A DNA stretch of 64,000 nucleotides from Saksenaea vasiformis B4078 (GCA_000697055.1 JNDT01002340.1:1-64000); one strand, 5' to 3'. Positions 11,848-23,592 are shown, counted from the stretch's first letter. Program-made: numbers and translations. Notes: generated by a model not told the origin, from the letters alone.

Positions 11848-12967
11848 TTTCTTCCTTTTAGATGCCAACTATATGACGCATGATGTGCATTAAGTAAAGA
11901 TTCCCGGAAATAATAACAAAAAGATGAAGCAAAATATTATTTCGTCTCTGCCCATGACTTACATTGAAATTATGAGTTGAATAGTTCTTGTTTTTTTTTG
12001 TTGAAGTGGACGTTTTCAAGAATTTTGCCAGTGTTTTTTGCGCCGCTTGAAAATTATTTTACGACTCGATTACACAGTGAGTTTCTTAATGACTTGGGGA
12101 GTGAACAATGTTTGACGCTCAGTTTGAAGCCAGTTCAAGCATACTTGAAAAAGTTGAATTTTCATAGCCATAGCACTTGTTCATTCACATCACTTCACTT
12201 TATTGTATCGTTTCAGAAATGCCATCATCTTTTGTCAAAGAAAACATGAAAAACCGTCCTTTTTCAATTACTGTAGGATGTGGATAAATGTCCGACGTAC
12301 CGATAGTCCATGCTTCTGTTTTATTGCAGGGCCTGGGTTGGCACCATCTACTACCAGCGCCAGCCAATCTCTCCTCGTGAGTAAGACAGTACACATGTTT
12401 TGTTGATAATTCTTGAAGACAATTGAATCTTAGGGAGGCTCTGGGACTGAGCTGAATGTCTAGACAGGGGTAAATGGGCTACAATCAACGTGCGTTTCAA
12501 TATGTGAGTCTCATCACAACGATATAGCCTTTCCGTCTACAGGGATCAGTGTAAGAAGTCAGGTAGCCATGACCATGACTATGTGATTGTAATGATGGAT
12601 ATATACACATGTGCATTTGCTAACAGAACTTTACACTCCGTTGTTATTGCTGTCCTACCATGCCTATATCAAGCACTCTAAAGATACGGCCCTCCTTATC
12701 TCAAGTTAGGATTCACTATGAGTGAACTCCAGTCATGATAGCGAGTTAAAGAATAGTCCCTACGCAAATTTCTTGTCAACCAGCTGAGAGCGGCGAACAG
12801 CCTGTTTTAATCAAATAAAGCTTCATCGGGTTAGAAGAGATTTTCGCATAAACAGGCAATGACCATGATAAATCGGCTCTCATTTTACCCGGTTATTAAA
12901 ACCTTGAATTACCCGAGATCATCGTATCTTTCACTCGTTCCTATCAGCAAACGCCCTAATTAAAGAA
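11848..12967. other. Spacer, no gene called
   Basis: An ATG at 12219 starts a short exon-like stretch with GT..AG-bounded segments downstream (about 12273-12440), but the phases do not join into a protein. The remaining sequence has stops in all frames and no recognised RNA gene. Confidence 0.3.
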
Positions 12968-14067
12968 ATGTCGAGTTCAGTAGGACGAACTGCTTGAAGC
13001 ATCCAACCCTATTCGCCTGGATGGTCTGTGGAGGATGCGAAATTTGCGCTTGTCACAGGATTTCGCAGTTTTGTAACAGTGAATGTCCAACAGGAGCAAA
13101 AAAACCATATGACAGAGGCCCGGATGACGGCGAACAAACATTCTTGGTGATCGAGAGAAATTGGCAAACGTCGATGAACAGAGCAGGACTCGGCCGCAAC
13201 ATATTTGGTTAAAGTATGAGAAGGAACTCAAGCAGCTTGACATTCGGCGCAATTTCGTAAAAAGGTGCGCATTGCAGTTATATGAACAATCTATCATCTG
13301 AGAACATGCCTGCTGTACATTTTTCCACAACAGAAGAAGAAGAAGAAGAGAAATATATTTTATGAGTGGATATGAAGAAAAATGAGGGGTTCAAACAGGA
13401 TATCCTAGAAAATCGAGAAGATACGGCTGCTGTATCCAAGACGATGATCAGATGGGCAAGAAAGGGTTCCGAAGATATAGGCTTAGCTGAAACATCATTT
13501 GCCATATAGTCTTCATGTTTTCTCTCCTTAGAACACGCAATATCTGCAAATGAAAGTAAAATCGGTGCCTCTAGCCTATTGTCAATGGTCCGAGAATGGG
13601 GACTTTCCACAGTGGTTCCTTCGATACTTCCATCCTCACTTTTTTTAAACTTCAGTTACTTCAAGATTTTCCTCCCTTTCTTTCCACAGGCTACAAACTA
13701 TATCATCGGACACGGAATCGACCTGAATTATTTCAACGCCTGGTAAGTTCAACTTTCAGCTGACCAGTTGGGGTTGAGGCTATTGTGATCCATTGCTTGT
13801 GTTACCGCGATCACAAACAGACAACACTGCATCACATATTGCTGTATATAGTCCTCCTCCAATTTCTTTCGACAGTATCCGAACGATGCTTGATGTCGAA
13901 AGCAGCTGCTCAAAACGATCGCGGAACGTATTGTCATTGTTGTCTCAACAGATGTTGTTTTAAAACTCGCCACGAGCTCCAAACGTGTGCAGAATACAGA
14001 CCTATTTACAAAGACGTTGGACCATGTGATAAGAACTGTACTTGTCAGAGGAAAAGATAGAAGCTGA
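12968..14067 (+). pseudogene. Decayed multi-segment coding region of unknown family
   Basis: Several plus-strand segments look like protein but are interrupted. From the ATG at 12968 a frame gives SPGWSVEDAKFALVTGF after one TGA. The frame then shifts near 13147 to DREKLANVDEQSRTRPQHIW and KYEKELKQLDIRRNFVKR, ending at a possible donor. A further segment with MKKNEGFKQDILENRED (about 13372) contains TGA and TAG codons. The last segment (about 13890-14067) gives LLKTIAERIVIVVSTDVVLK and ends at TGA. Charged, amphipathic composition suggests a once helical or coiled-coil protein. Three of the stops are TGA where CGA would restore Arg, as expected from C-to-T decay. The family is not recognised; single-base sequencing errors could explain part of the damage. 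Confidence 0.45.
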
Positions 14068-16358
14068 GATTGACCACTACGATGTCGCTGTGTCCCGCGC
14101 AGCATCGCTATTTCTTCTCTACGACTTAGTCTCCGTGTGAAACTACTCAGTATGTATTAAGCTCTAGCTAAGAGGTGATGTTCAAGCAATCCTTAGCATT
14201 AATGGTCATGAACGGAGTTTCTCGGTGGGTACTACCCAGGGCTGATTGGATTAGCAGGAATATCCACCATATGGATGGATTCGTCGCTGCCGTTGTTTAA
14301 TCTCTATCCACGTCATCAGCCAATTTATTGCTGATTTTACGAACACCGAGCATCAAAAGGATCAGTCTACCAGTCTTGCAGCCAAGGAGGCGCGGTGCCC
14401 AGGCAAAGCCAGGATCACGGCCTCGTCTGGTAAGGCTGCAGTTAGTCTCGCGTGCCATCCAGTCTGTTGTCTCCTATTATTTGTGTTCTCCGAAATTGTT
14501 CAAATATACTCCATCGGTATATTTTGTTGTTCTAGAACTGAATTATGAAATAATTTAACGCTTGCCGAAGTGGCTGTTAAAATTTTTATTTTCAAAAGCG
14601 TGACGTACTCCTAATGTGAACAGATTCCAATTGTGCTCTCTTACTGTAATTGTTACCGTCAAAATCTCGTATGACACGGAAGGACCGCATTCCGTGTCAG
14701 CCACTCCGCTAGGTTAACCTGTTTCTTACTCATTGTCCGCACTGAACAATGAATAGAGAAGCAAGTAGCTCTCATGGCTTGGACCATCATAATAATGCAA
14801 GAGGACGTACACGAAAACGTCCAACCAAAGCACATATGAAAGCGCACATACGGCACATCGAACCCTTGCCATTCCGACGACGTTTGCTCGCACTGCACGT
14901 GAGCTATTCCTAACCATTGATGAATGTTTGCGTTTACATGTACGACATTTATACATACTACATAAGGCATGTCATTTTCCCTAATCAATACCAGCTCAAT
15001 TTATTTGCACTGGGTACTTTGGTCGACATGGCTCCTATTCATGGCTATTCGGCTTAGCATAAAGCTGTCTGTTGCACCGTTTCCTCTTTTTCCATCCAAG
15101 TATCTAACGGATCTTACCGAGTAAAATAGAAAGGGGAAAAAAAATACGGTCTTAATAATCCTTCAAATGCCGGAACTCCACTCTACTTCGGGCTCCCCCA
15201 TTCTCTTCTTTTTCTTAAGGTTTTAAGCTGGCCAGAAAAAAGATACCCCACGTTGAGGACATGTCTCATGTGGCTTTTATTGATAATTACATAATTAGCT
15301 TATTATTACCAGTATGCTGATCATGGGAGTTAGGCATTGAGAAGATGCTGAGCCTAGCTGGTTACTTGTGAGGGCCCTTTTCCGTAGAACTAAATATATA
15401 CTTATCTCAGACTTCGGCGAACGATCCGTCTTACCCGTTCCTTTTCCGGAGAAATTATACAAACAAAAATTGTCTTTCTTGAACATCTTCGACATGTATA
15501 GCGGAAGTGAATGGTCGTAACAAATAAAGCAATCCTTTCGTGAGACAGAGACCCTTATTATTCGCGTCGTTGTAATACGGTAGGACCCGTTCCGGGAATA
15601 TACCTTGCAGGAAAAGGCAAGCGGCACCACAATGGTCGGATCATTTGTTTGGTGCACCTTCATCGGAAGTGTAAAGGGAGCTGCAGGACCATTCCTTTTA
15701 TTTCCCGGCAATATGCTTGTTTTTCGTCCGATGGAAGTCCGATAGCTTACCTCATTGACGGAAATGATGTTTATTTTTGTAGGGTCCTAGGGACGTGGCA
15801 GTGTCATAGAAAGTAAAAGCGCATGCAGCTTGTGTTCCATGCTACAAGCGCAGTTTCCTTATTTGGACTAAGACAATGCTTTCCATGACCATCCGCAATT
15901 TTTCTATTTAGGGTCTTTGCCATCGATCCGGAACTAACTTTTTCATGGTAAAGTAAGCACGAATAGCGCCGATCTTTCCACGGCGCTTCAGATGTTACAC
16001 AGAGACGCGAATTCGCGCGAAGATCAAATAGAACGTTTTCCAATTCAGCAAGGCTTACGTGTAATCTTTACTATATCAATTTATTACATGGTCATGTACG
16101 AGAATAGATCTACTCTTTTTTGGTTTTTTTTAAAAAGAAAAACGAAAGAAAAAAAAGCTTAACATGAGGAAAGAAAGAAACCAGAGATGCAAACAAGATG
16201 ATAGAAAGGAAGAGGAATGGAGATGCGAGAAAACAAAACAAAACAAAACAAAAAAGGGAATGAGGATGCGGTGATATGTAGAAATGAACGATGATGGAGT
16301 ATGATACGAGAAACAGAAAAAGAAAAGAAAAGAAAAGAAAAAGAAATATACAGAGCAA
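14068..16358. other. Spacer with two unassigned open minus-strand stretches
   Basis: The minus strand is open over about 16055-15804 (contains MAKTLNRKIADGHGKHC) and 15700-15295 (contains MFKKDNFCLYNFSGKGTGK). They have no clear start, are not joined by an obvious intron and match no family I know; they may be exons of a hypothetical or decayed gene. A perfect 9-bp hairpin (GACACGGAA/TTCCGTGTC) sits at 14673-14698. From 16110 to 16358 the DNA is A-rich and microsatellite-like. Confidence 0.3.
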
Positions 16359-17105
16359 TTAATAGTGGAAGCTGGGATACGAAGACCAAGTTGGGTCGTA
16401 TGTGCCGTCAGTATTGTATGTGCATGTGTTGGAGATACTGTAAGGCATGAAATAAATGGGTTGTGGCATAGGCATAGTATCAGCAGCAAAGAGAGTCGTA
16501 TCATAGGCGATGGTTGGCATGGAAGGGTTTGTGTCATAGGTGATGGGTGGCGTTGGTAGCGATGGGTACGATAAAGTGGGTTGTTCGCTTGCAACGGAGG
16601 CAGGAGAGGGCGGTTGTTCTTGTGGAGACTGTCTTGGACTTGGTATAGCGTCAGTGGGTGGGGTTGGTGGTTTAATTTGCATCAGCTGTTTTTCGAGTTT
16701 GATAATTTCGCGTTCAAGGTGAGTGACTTGAAGACCAAGATCGTCGTAGGCTGTCAGTAGTTCTTTTTCCATTTCGCCTAGTCTTGTTTCACTTTTGGAT
16801 TTTTCAATTTCGTTCTTGCAGTTTGCATAAGCCAGACGAAGACTGTCAAACATCACGTTGATTGTCGCGAGTGAGTCGTAGGTAAATGCCAATTCGGATT
16901 CGAGTCGTTCGATTTCGGAGCCCTTCATTTGTCTCGACTTATTTGACCTGGAGGAAAGTTTGGATGAAGCAGCAACAGAAGAAGAAGAAGAGCTTGTCCG
17001 TTTGTGTACGCGCCCAGTCTTGGTGGCATGGTGCGAGGCCCATTTGTAAGATTTACGTGAAGTGTTCATATTTGAAGCAGAAGAGGAAATGATGGCAATA
17101 GGCAT
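16359..17105 (-). CDS. Hypothetical coiled-coil protein with Pro/Tyr-rich tail
   Basis: A single minus-strand exon encodes 248 residues starting at the ATG at 17105; a TATA-like TATAAATA lies about 105 bp upstream. The N-terminal 60 residues are Ser/Lys/Arg-rich, including runs of serine and RSNKSRQMKGSE, possibly a basic localisation or DNA-binding tract. Residues about 62-142 form a predicted coiled coil (SEIERLESELAF, LEREIIKLEKQLMQIK). Residues 145-248 are proline-, serine- and tyrosine-rich with repeated P-T-I-A/T-Y-D-T motifs and look disordered. The architecture recalls a truncated bZIP-like or scaffold protein, but no canonical basic region (NxxAAxxxR) is present, so I leave function open. 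Length and composition argue it is a real gene. Confidence 0.7.
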   Translation of the reverse strand: MPIAIISSSASNMNTSRKSYKWASHHATKTGRVHKRTSSSSSSVAASSKLSSRSNKSRQMKGSEIERLESELAFTYDSLATINVMFDSLRLAYANCKNEIEKSKSETRLGEMEKELLTAYDDLGLQVTHLEREIIKLEKQLMQIKPPTPPTDAIPSPRQSPQEQPPSPASVASEQPTLSYPSLPTPPITYDTNPSMPTIAYDTTLFAADTMPMPQPIYFMPYSISNTCTYNTDGTYDPTWSSYPSFHY

Positions 17106-17210
17106 GACAAGTAAAAAACTCTTTGTGTATGTGTTGTGTGTGTTAAAGAAAAAGAGAAAGAAGGTTTGGATTGTTGGAGGAAAGAAGGGTAAAAAAATCC
17201 AGGAGCAGGA

Positions 17211-17218
17211 TATTTATA
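17211..17218 (-). promoter_or_regulatory. TATA box of the coiled-coil protein gene
   Basis: The minus strand reads TATAAATA about 105 bp before the ATG at 17105, followed by pyrimidine-rich sequence as is usual for fungal promoters. Confidence 0.45.
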
Positions 17219-18885
17219 CGTTTTTTTTGGCGGTACGTAAACTTTAAACCAAATTAGTAAATCCTCCAATCATATTTAGATGCATGATGAAACCAAACTT
17301 TTTGACGCATGGCACAGGGGAAAGATTTTCAGTTACGTAACATTTGCATTTTGCCGTCATTGTGCCAAACTAGCAGCAATCTTGTTTTATTTGTCTGCAT
17401 CGATGCGCCTATTTTCCTTTTTCTTTTTTTCTTTTTACCTTTTGTTGCAGCTGTCAATCAATTCATTCATGGAAATAAGATTGAGGATATTACTAAATTG
17501 GACTAGCGCCAAATGTTACGTAACACATAGTTTATGACGAATGTACTCATCGCATTGTTACGCAATCACCAAAAATTTAAATCCGATGACCAACAGAAAT
17601 TACCTGTGCGCGGATCTCGTCCTCCCTCCGGAGCTCTTCTCCATCTCACAAAAATTATACATTTGTATTTCAAATCAACATGCCACGTTGCTTTTGTGCA
17701 TCCTAAATACGCTTCCGTATTGGTTCATCGGCTTTTTGCCAATATGGAACCGGTTGCGGAGGTGCACGGGGCCTGTTGTTCCTTTCTTTAGTATCAAAAC
17801 GTCATCGTTCATTGTTCCTTGGCTAAGCGGTGATTTTTTGGGGGATTGAAAAAAAAACATATAAAAAGGCTTTATTCCTCTCACTCTTTTTTTCTCTCTT
17901 TTTCTCACTTATTACTCTCTTCCAAGAACCGGTCTTTTCGCACTTTTTTTCTTTCTTTTTCTTCTTATTTCTATAGTTATCTATTCCACGTAAAATTATC
18001 TATGGTATGTGTTTGTCGCTTTGACGTCTTGATTGTTTTGTATAGTCAATAAAGTCCAGTAGTAGTAGTAATAACGTAAATAAGCTTCGTCTTTCATTGT
18101 GGAAATTACGTCAATGCTTATATCAGCATACGATGGCATCATAAGCATAAACGAAAAAATACGCCTTGTACAATGATATCATAGTTTCCATATAGGGTAG
18201 TCAATAGAAACCAATGAGGGAATATCCATGCATCAGGTTACACATGACATCATAGCACAGACAAGTTCTTTTCAAATCGTCGTCATGCCCTCCAATGGTA
18301 ATACTTTTTTGAATAGGCATTGTGTTGCAAACCTTGGTAAGTTTTTGTTACGCCTACAATTAGGCTTTTTATTTTTCCCGTGTATTATTGTTTTCCTTTC
18401 TTTTCTGTAAACATTACATTGTCCACTTTCCTTCACTGTTGGCTTTGCGCGCCCTTTGTACTTGAAGATCCTTACTATTGACCAATCCAATGTTAATGCG
18501 GAGGGTGAATACCTTGCTATATAAGAAAAAAGAAAAAAAAACTAAACTTATTACCGTTAGGGTCTATATTTAATCTGATTGTCAAACCTTTTTTTTTTTT
18601 TGGCTTCCGGTCGATCTCATCTTTTTCTTTTTTGCCACACTTGTTTACTGAAAACGAAGTCACGTTTGAAGCGGGCTTCTGTGACGAGAAACGAAAAAAT
18701 TTGCACAGAGTCCAAAAAGTGGTGTATGAAGAGCGAGAGTGAAGTTGGTGGACAATAGATAGTCCTATATATAGATGACGATGATATAGCATGAAATAAA
18801 CACTTTTTCAACATGAAAAAAGACACCTTCTTTCTCTTGTTTTTTTTTTCTCTTCTCTTTTTTTATTATATATTATGGACTTTAA
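17219..18885. other. Spacer between a minus-strand promoter and a minus-strand gene end
   Basis: Contains pyrimidine-rich tracts (17880-17965), a TAG triplet run (18058-18072) and A/T homopolymers. Short overlapping frames are all shadows of these tracts. No conserved protein or RNA gene was seen. Confidence 0.35.
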
Positions 18886-19383
18886 TCAAGGAAAATCGTG
18901 AAGAACAGCTTCCAACCTATCAATAAGTTCCAACTTTTCTTTATCAGATCTTGCTTCTTTGAACTTCTTCATCAGATTCTCCAGTAGAGCTGAAAGCTGT
19001 CCATCCAAATCTCGTACGGGTGTTGGTACTGGTAGTTGCTGAGGTGGTTGGTGGGGTCCAGTCATAGGATGATTATGTGGTGCTTCTCGCTCCTTCTCTT
19101 TTTGACCGTATATTCTCGAAATCACCCATTGACCACCTTTCTTTTTGGAATAGCCTGCCTTCAGATACCATGGACACCCAAGTTTGCGAGACTCGCGGAA
19201 TCTTTTGCGATCTTCTTCGGGGATGCGACGCCGGCATTCACCGTAATGGACACATGTTAGTCGCACTGATCGTGAACTACTGTTCCCCGTGACCACCTCA
19301 AAGCCTAATGATGCCGCCCTTTCTTGAACAGCTCGACGAACATCGTCTTTTGAATTGAACGATTTATGGAGCATCTCCAACAT
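18886..19383 (-). CDS. FAR1-type (WRKY-GCM1 superfamily) zinc-finger protein
   Basis: A single minus-strand exon encodes 165 residues; the start is the ATG at 19383 because the frame further upstream is opened only by non-ATG codons. Residues about 5-100 form a FAR1 DNA-binding domain: a Lys/Arg-rich beginning (SFNSKDDVRRAVQERAASLG), then Zn ligands in CVHYGECRRRI, the GCPWYLKA segment and a closing HNHP. This C..C..HxH layout is the domain used by FAR1/FHY3 factors and the N-termini of MULE transposases. The C-terminal third is a proline hinge followed by a helix (LSALLENLMKKFKEARSDKE) that could dimerise. No MULE DDE transposase follows, so this is either a domesticated transposase fragment acting as a nuclear regulator or a lineage-specific factor. 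Confidence 0.82.
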   Translation of the reverse strand: MLEMLHKSFNSKDDVRRAVQERAASLGFEVVTGNSSSRSVRLTCVHYGECRRRIPEEDRKRFRESRKLGCPWYLKAGYSKKKGGQWVISRIYGQKEKEREAPHNHPMTGPHQPPQQLPVPTPVRDLDGQLSALLENLMKKFKEARSDKEKLELIDRLEAVLHDFP

Positions 19384-21435
19384 GATTACAAAAAAAAAAC
19401 AAAGCGGACTTGCAAACTTGTCATGCTCCCCCCTCTTTTTTGTTTCTTTGAGGTCACGCGAAAAAGTCAGTTTATCAATGAATAGCAGCACCGTCTGACA
19501 AGGACTTCATCATCCAGACAACCCTTTGGGCACATCATTTCACATCTTGAATGACATCATGCAAATCCATATCTTGGTAGCCCATGCCATTTTTGAATCT
19601 TGATTACCCTTGTCGTCAACACCTTATGACAACTAACGCACTTCCGCATATGCATATGCAAGTTCTACTGGATAATGATAAATACCCTATTCAGAGACAA
19701 TCGCAAGGAAGCACATGTCTCTATCAAAAGACAAAACAACAAAAAACGAACCACTGTCTAAAAACATTGATTTTTTTTTCTCTATCAAGGCAAACGCTGC
19801 TCCTACAACGAAGATAAGCGACGTGGACAAGGCAAGGAGATTTTTTTTTTTTTTTTTTCAGGAGGGAGGGAGGGAGGGAGAAGACGAGGATCTTCCCTGA
19901 TCGAACGTTAGAAAGGGTGGCAAGAGATTGTCGCCCATCTCTTTTGTCGCCAGCCTGTACGTGCAATGACATGATGAAAACGATGGATAGAGACGTTAAC
20001 TTACGATCTGATCAAGTAGCAGTATAGCTAATTCATTTTTTCATAAAGGGAGTGAATAGAAGGAATGCATCTGTACGCCAGCGCACCATTTGGTTGGTTG
20101 AACCCCTTTAGGAATGCAGACTCTGATATCGAGATGTCTGCGTATCTTTTCTTGGTATGACAGTGAATATCGGCGCGATCCACATCGAGATTCCTTCATA
20201 GAACTTGCCCCTGTTCTAACCTAATCAATGTTCATCTTATGTCTGACAGTGTATCACCGCATTCTCTAAGCGACACCTTTGAAGGGATACACGGTGAATC
20301 AAATGCACAAGAAGTAACGATGCACGCGACCTTTCTGTCATCGAACCTCTAAGCATCGAGTGTCCCCAAAAGCCCCTTCTATATTCTCATTATTACTCTC
20401 GCGGCTTATCAAGTCTACATCGCGCACAATACGGGACTTGACCGTGACCTTATTATGCATCTTCGTATTCCTTTGGAACATTCGCTAATCGAAGGGTCTA
20501 TCTTGAATATCTCAGACGTATCAACAACATTTACAATGACAATGGCTGATGCGACAGGGTCGTATTGGTTTCCTAGGATCCAATTATAGAATACAAACGG
20601 CGACCTGGTGACGACCTTAACCGTGAATCAAATAATTGCTCTTTTTTGACGGTTATAAGATGAAATGATAAGTTGTGATGGGAGCACTGCATTATCGCTA
20701 GCATCAGAAAGAGTAAAGAAAAAAAAATTTTTTTTCCTTTTTTACTGCTTATCAGACCTGGCAAGCGATCCGATTTCTGCAAGGCTTCCTCGGGATTTGT
20801 CGGTTGATCCAGGCAAAATTTGTCAGAAATGAGCTCTCTCTTTCTGCTAAGATGCTTAGCGTTTGTCTATAATGCATATCATATGAAAGAAGGGTCTTCC
20901 ACGCGGCATTCGGCGAATAGGGTTCGTTACAGCATGGGGCTGTGTTGTTCGGCTAAATTTCCCCGACATTGCCTAAAGAAAGAAAAAGGATGCCTTACAT
21001 CAACTTAAGGTTATCATATCAAGAAGGAAAGCAAATAGATAACGAATACCACCAGGGACCCCTCCCTTTCACCCCTGGAAAGAGAGATGTTTCTTGCACG
21101 ATTACGGGATCAACGGATCTATTGTCCAGTCACGAAGTAAGAATGTACGAAGCCCCAAAACGATTGGTGCGGTTAAAAGATGAGTTCAGATTGAAACATG
21201 AGTCACCCTGCCACCGCCGGTTTCATTCTATGAAGTGGGCTTAAGACGTAGACTACTTTTAACAATAAAAGTAAAAAAAGCGTGTATGGCTAGGCATGGG
21301 AGCACATCCGGAAGACATCCCGATGATAAATAAGGTAGTGCAAGCTTTCTAGGTGTGTACGGAGGACAAAATCTTCTTGAGAGAGTGTATGACTCAAGCA
21401 TAGGGATCCCCCGGAAAAGCGGTCAGAACGATAAC
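19384..21435. other. Spacer upstream of the alternative oxidase gene
   Basis: A poly-T tract (19841-19858) and a GGGA repeat (19862-19880) are present. Short frames at 20573-20782 and 20969-21244 have no convincing start or motif. The last few hundred bases are the likely AOX regulatory region. Confidence 0.35.
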
Positions 21436-21442
21436 TGACTCA
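21436..21442 (+). promoter_or_regulatory. AP-1/Yap-type consensus site TGACTCA upstream of AOX
   Basis: A perfect TGACTCA heptamer lies 99 bp upstream of the AOX start codon and 31 bp upstream of its TATA-like box. AP-1-family (Pap1/Yap1) and Gcn4-type bZIP proteins bind this sequence. Since alternative oxidase is widely induced by oxidative or respiratory stress, a regulatory role is plausible but untested here. Confidence 0.5.
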
Positions 21443-21472
21443 GCCATGTGGCAGCATTAATCACGCAGATCA

Positions 21473-21480
21473 TATAAATA
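21473..21480 (+). promoter_or_regulatory. TATA box of the alternative oxidase gene
   Basis: TATAAATA lies 61 bp upstream of the AOX ATG, in good position for a core promoter element. Confidence 0.55.
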
Positions 21481-21540
21481 AACGTTTTTCTGCACGCAAC
21501 AATTGAGAAATTATACATCACACACAAATTTTTTTCAAAC

Positions 21541-22595
21541 ATGCTTAGAACCCTTACCTATCGTACAGTGACTACAACCGCAATTAAACCTTTAGCCATT
21601 CGATCTTTTTCACTTTCTGCCTTGCAACGTACATCTCCACCACCTGTCTCGGAGATACCCAAGGATGTCCTGCGTGAGGTCAAATCAACGCAACCTATGC
21701 CAATGCTGGACGAATTTCTGCAACCCAAGAAGTTGACGTCGGAAGATCTTGAGCACATGGATGTCGGTTTGGGCAAACATCGAGAACCCGCATCCTTCAG
21801 TGACAGAATGGCTTTTCGACTTGTCAAAGCTCTACGAGTACTTCCTGACACCTATTTCGGCAAGGACCATTACATGCGAGCTGTTATGCTGGAAACCGTC
21901 GCAGCAGGTAAAAAAAAGAAAACAAAAGAAAAGCATCCCAAGTGAAGGGAAAGCTAACAGTTTGTCTATCTATCTATAGTACCTGGTATGGTTGGTGGTA
22001 TGCTTCGCCATATGAAGTCGCTCCGTAATATGTCTGAAGACAACGGATGGATTCACCATTTATTACATGAAGCTGAAAACGAACGAATGCACCTGATGAC
22101 CTGGATGAAATGTCTGCAGCCATCCTTATTTAATCGTTTACTGGTACTGGGTGTCCAAGGTGTCTTCTTTAACGCCTATTTCTGGCTCTATGTATTTTCT
22201 CCCAAGACAGCCCATCGGATGTGTGGTTATCTCGAAGAGGAGGCAGTGATTTCTTACACACATTTCTTGGAAGATATTGACAAGGGAATTATCTCCAACG
22301 GTCCTGCACCCAAAGTCGCCATTGGTAAGATCTGCTATTTTTGTACAAATCAGACACACGACATACTAATCCTTTTATGGAAATGACAGAATACTACAAC
22401 CTCCATCCTCATGCTTCGATTCGTGACGTGGTCTTAGCCGTGCGTGCAGACGAAGCACTTCACCGCGATGCCAACCACCATTTCTCGGATCGTATTGCAG
22501 CCCATCGTGAAAATATCCTGTATGATGTCAAGGCTCAATTACTAAAAGAACAGATCCAGAAAGAAGTAAATGCCAAAGCCGCTATGTCAACTTAG
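21541..22595 (+). CDS. AOX1: Mitochondrial alternative oxidase
   Basis: Cyanide-resistant ubiquinol oxidase: it takes electrons from ubiquinol to reduce O2 to water at the matrix face of the inner mitochondrial membrane, bypassing complexes III and IV. Three exons (21541-21907, 21980-22324, 22390-22595; GT..AG introns of 72 and 65 bp) encode 305 residues, normal for the family. The N-terminus ([20 protein letters not shown]...) is a basic, Ser/Thr-rich targeting sequence. The diiron motifs are all present: LETVAAVPGM (E118), [11 protein letters not shown] (E157, H160), LEEEAV (207-212) and [12 protein letters not shown] (E259, H262). The gene looks intact and functional. A TGACTCA site and TATA box precede it, which suggests stress-responsive expression. 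Confidence 0.97.
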
Positions 22596-22603
22596 AAAAG
22601 ATT

Positions 22604-22675
22604 TCTCTCTCTCTCTCTCTCTCTCTCTTTTTCTCTCTTTCTCTCTTTTTCTCTCTTTCTCTTTCTCCTTTTCTG
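22604..22675. repeat. CT-rich microsatellite in the AOX 3' region
   Basis: A run of about 70 bp of (TC)n and TTTCTC units starts 9 bp after the AOX stop codon. It is within the probable 3' UTR. Confidence 0.85.
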
Positions 22676-23585
22676 TATATGACCGATGTAGACGTTTTAG
22701 TTTTCTTTTTCATTATTCGCCAAAAACTGTAACATATTGATAATTCTATAAACCTATGCAAGTTAAAGCTTGCTATATGACCGTGTGAAAGATTGCTGGT
22801 TATGCCTTAACTCCGGATCGCCGTTGAAGGGTTTCACATGCATGTCGGCGGTACCATTTTTCCAGACAAGCAAATTCGTTCCATACGCAGCACAAGGAGA
22901 CAGCTTGAAACAGGCAAACTGCAGTAATGATCTTTGCTACTGTACTCGAACAGATCGATCTAGCCATTGCTATTGAGAAGAAAAACGTGACCTAGCAAAT
23001 TGGGAGCAAATAAGGTTTACATAAACTTTGTTTTCTCGAGAACTTTAAATGTGCTATGTGGGCAGCAGCTGCAAGCCAGATGTATCGTGGTAAAAAAAAA
23101 AAAAGGGAAAAAAAAGGAAAAAAAAAGGGTCGTATGAATGACTCATTTTTTCTGAAATGATCGTCATTGGACTATTGACGAATAAGGTGATTTCAGTGAG
23201 CGCGTTGAAGGGCGATCCGGTAAATGGGTGTGGTTAGTGGAACGAATCAGACAACTTGTCTGATCGGTCGAAGGCGGTAGATGTAGTCTGAGTCAGCGAT
23301 AGCGCTTGTACGACAGGGATCTAAGTTTGGTGTCTTTTTTATCGATCTCAACGATTATTCCATGAAATGACCACACAAGATGAGGTAATAACATGCTTGT
23401 CCGATGAATAGCATACCACTCTATAGAAGATGATCTTTATCTTATAAAATTCACCGATATGTCTCTATTCCCGGACACTCGGGACAAACAACCTCTCCGA
23501 ACTATTCCAGAACTTTGCTGGCGGGGAAATTTTTTATTTCTTTTTTTACCCGACAAAATGTGCAAGCAAAAAAAAAAATGGCACC
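22676..23585. other. Spacer between AOX and the transporter gene
   Basis: A-rich tracts occur near 23090-23130. A short plus-strand frame (22770-22976) opens only with TTG and matches nothing. The region probably holds the transporter promoter. Confidence 0.35.
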
Positions 23586-23592
23586 TATAAAA
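23586..23592 (+). promoter_or_regulatory. TATA box of the MFS transporter gene
   Basis: TATAAAA lies 61 bp before the ATG at 23647, the same spacing as the AOX TATA-like box. Confidence 0.5.

Noticed and set aside
12219..12450. Small spliced gene starting at the ATG at 12219
   Set aside because: Good splice-like sites exist, but no combination keeps one frame, and the product would be about 40 residues without similarity.
14673..14698. Possible tRNA, because of a 9-bp hairpin and AEWLTR-like shadow translation
   Set aside because: No acceptor stem, no T-loop GTTCRA and no plausible anticodon arm of normal size. It is only a simple palindrome.
16110..16594. Three overlapping minus-strand frames rich in Phe/Ser/Leu
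   Set aside because: They are translations of an A/G-rich microsatellite region and shadows of the coiled-coil gene.
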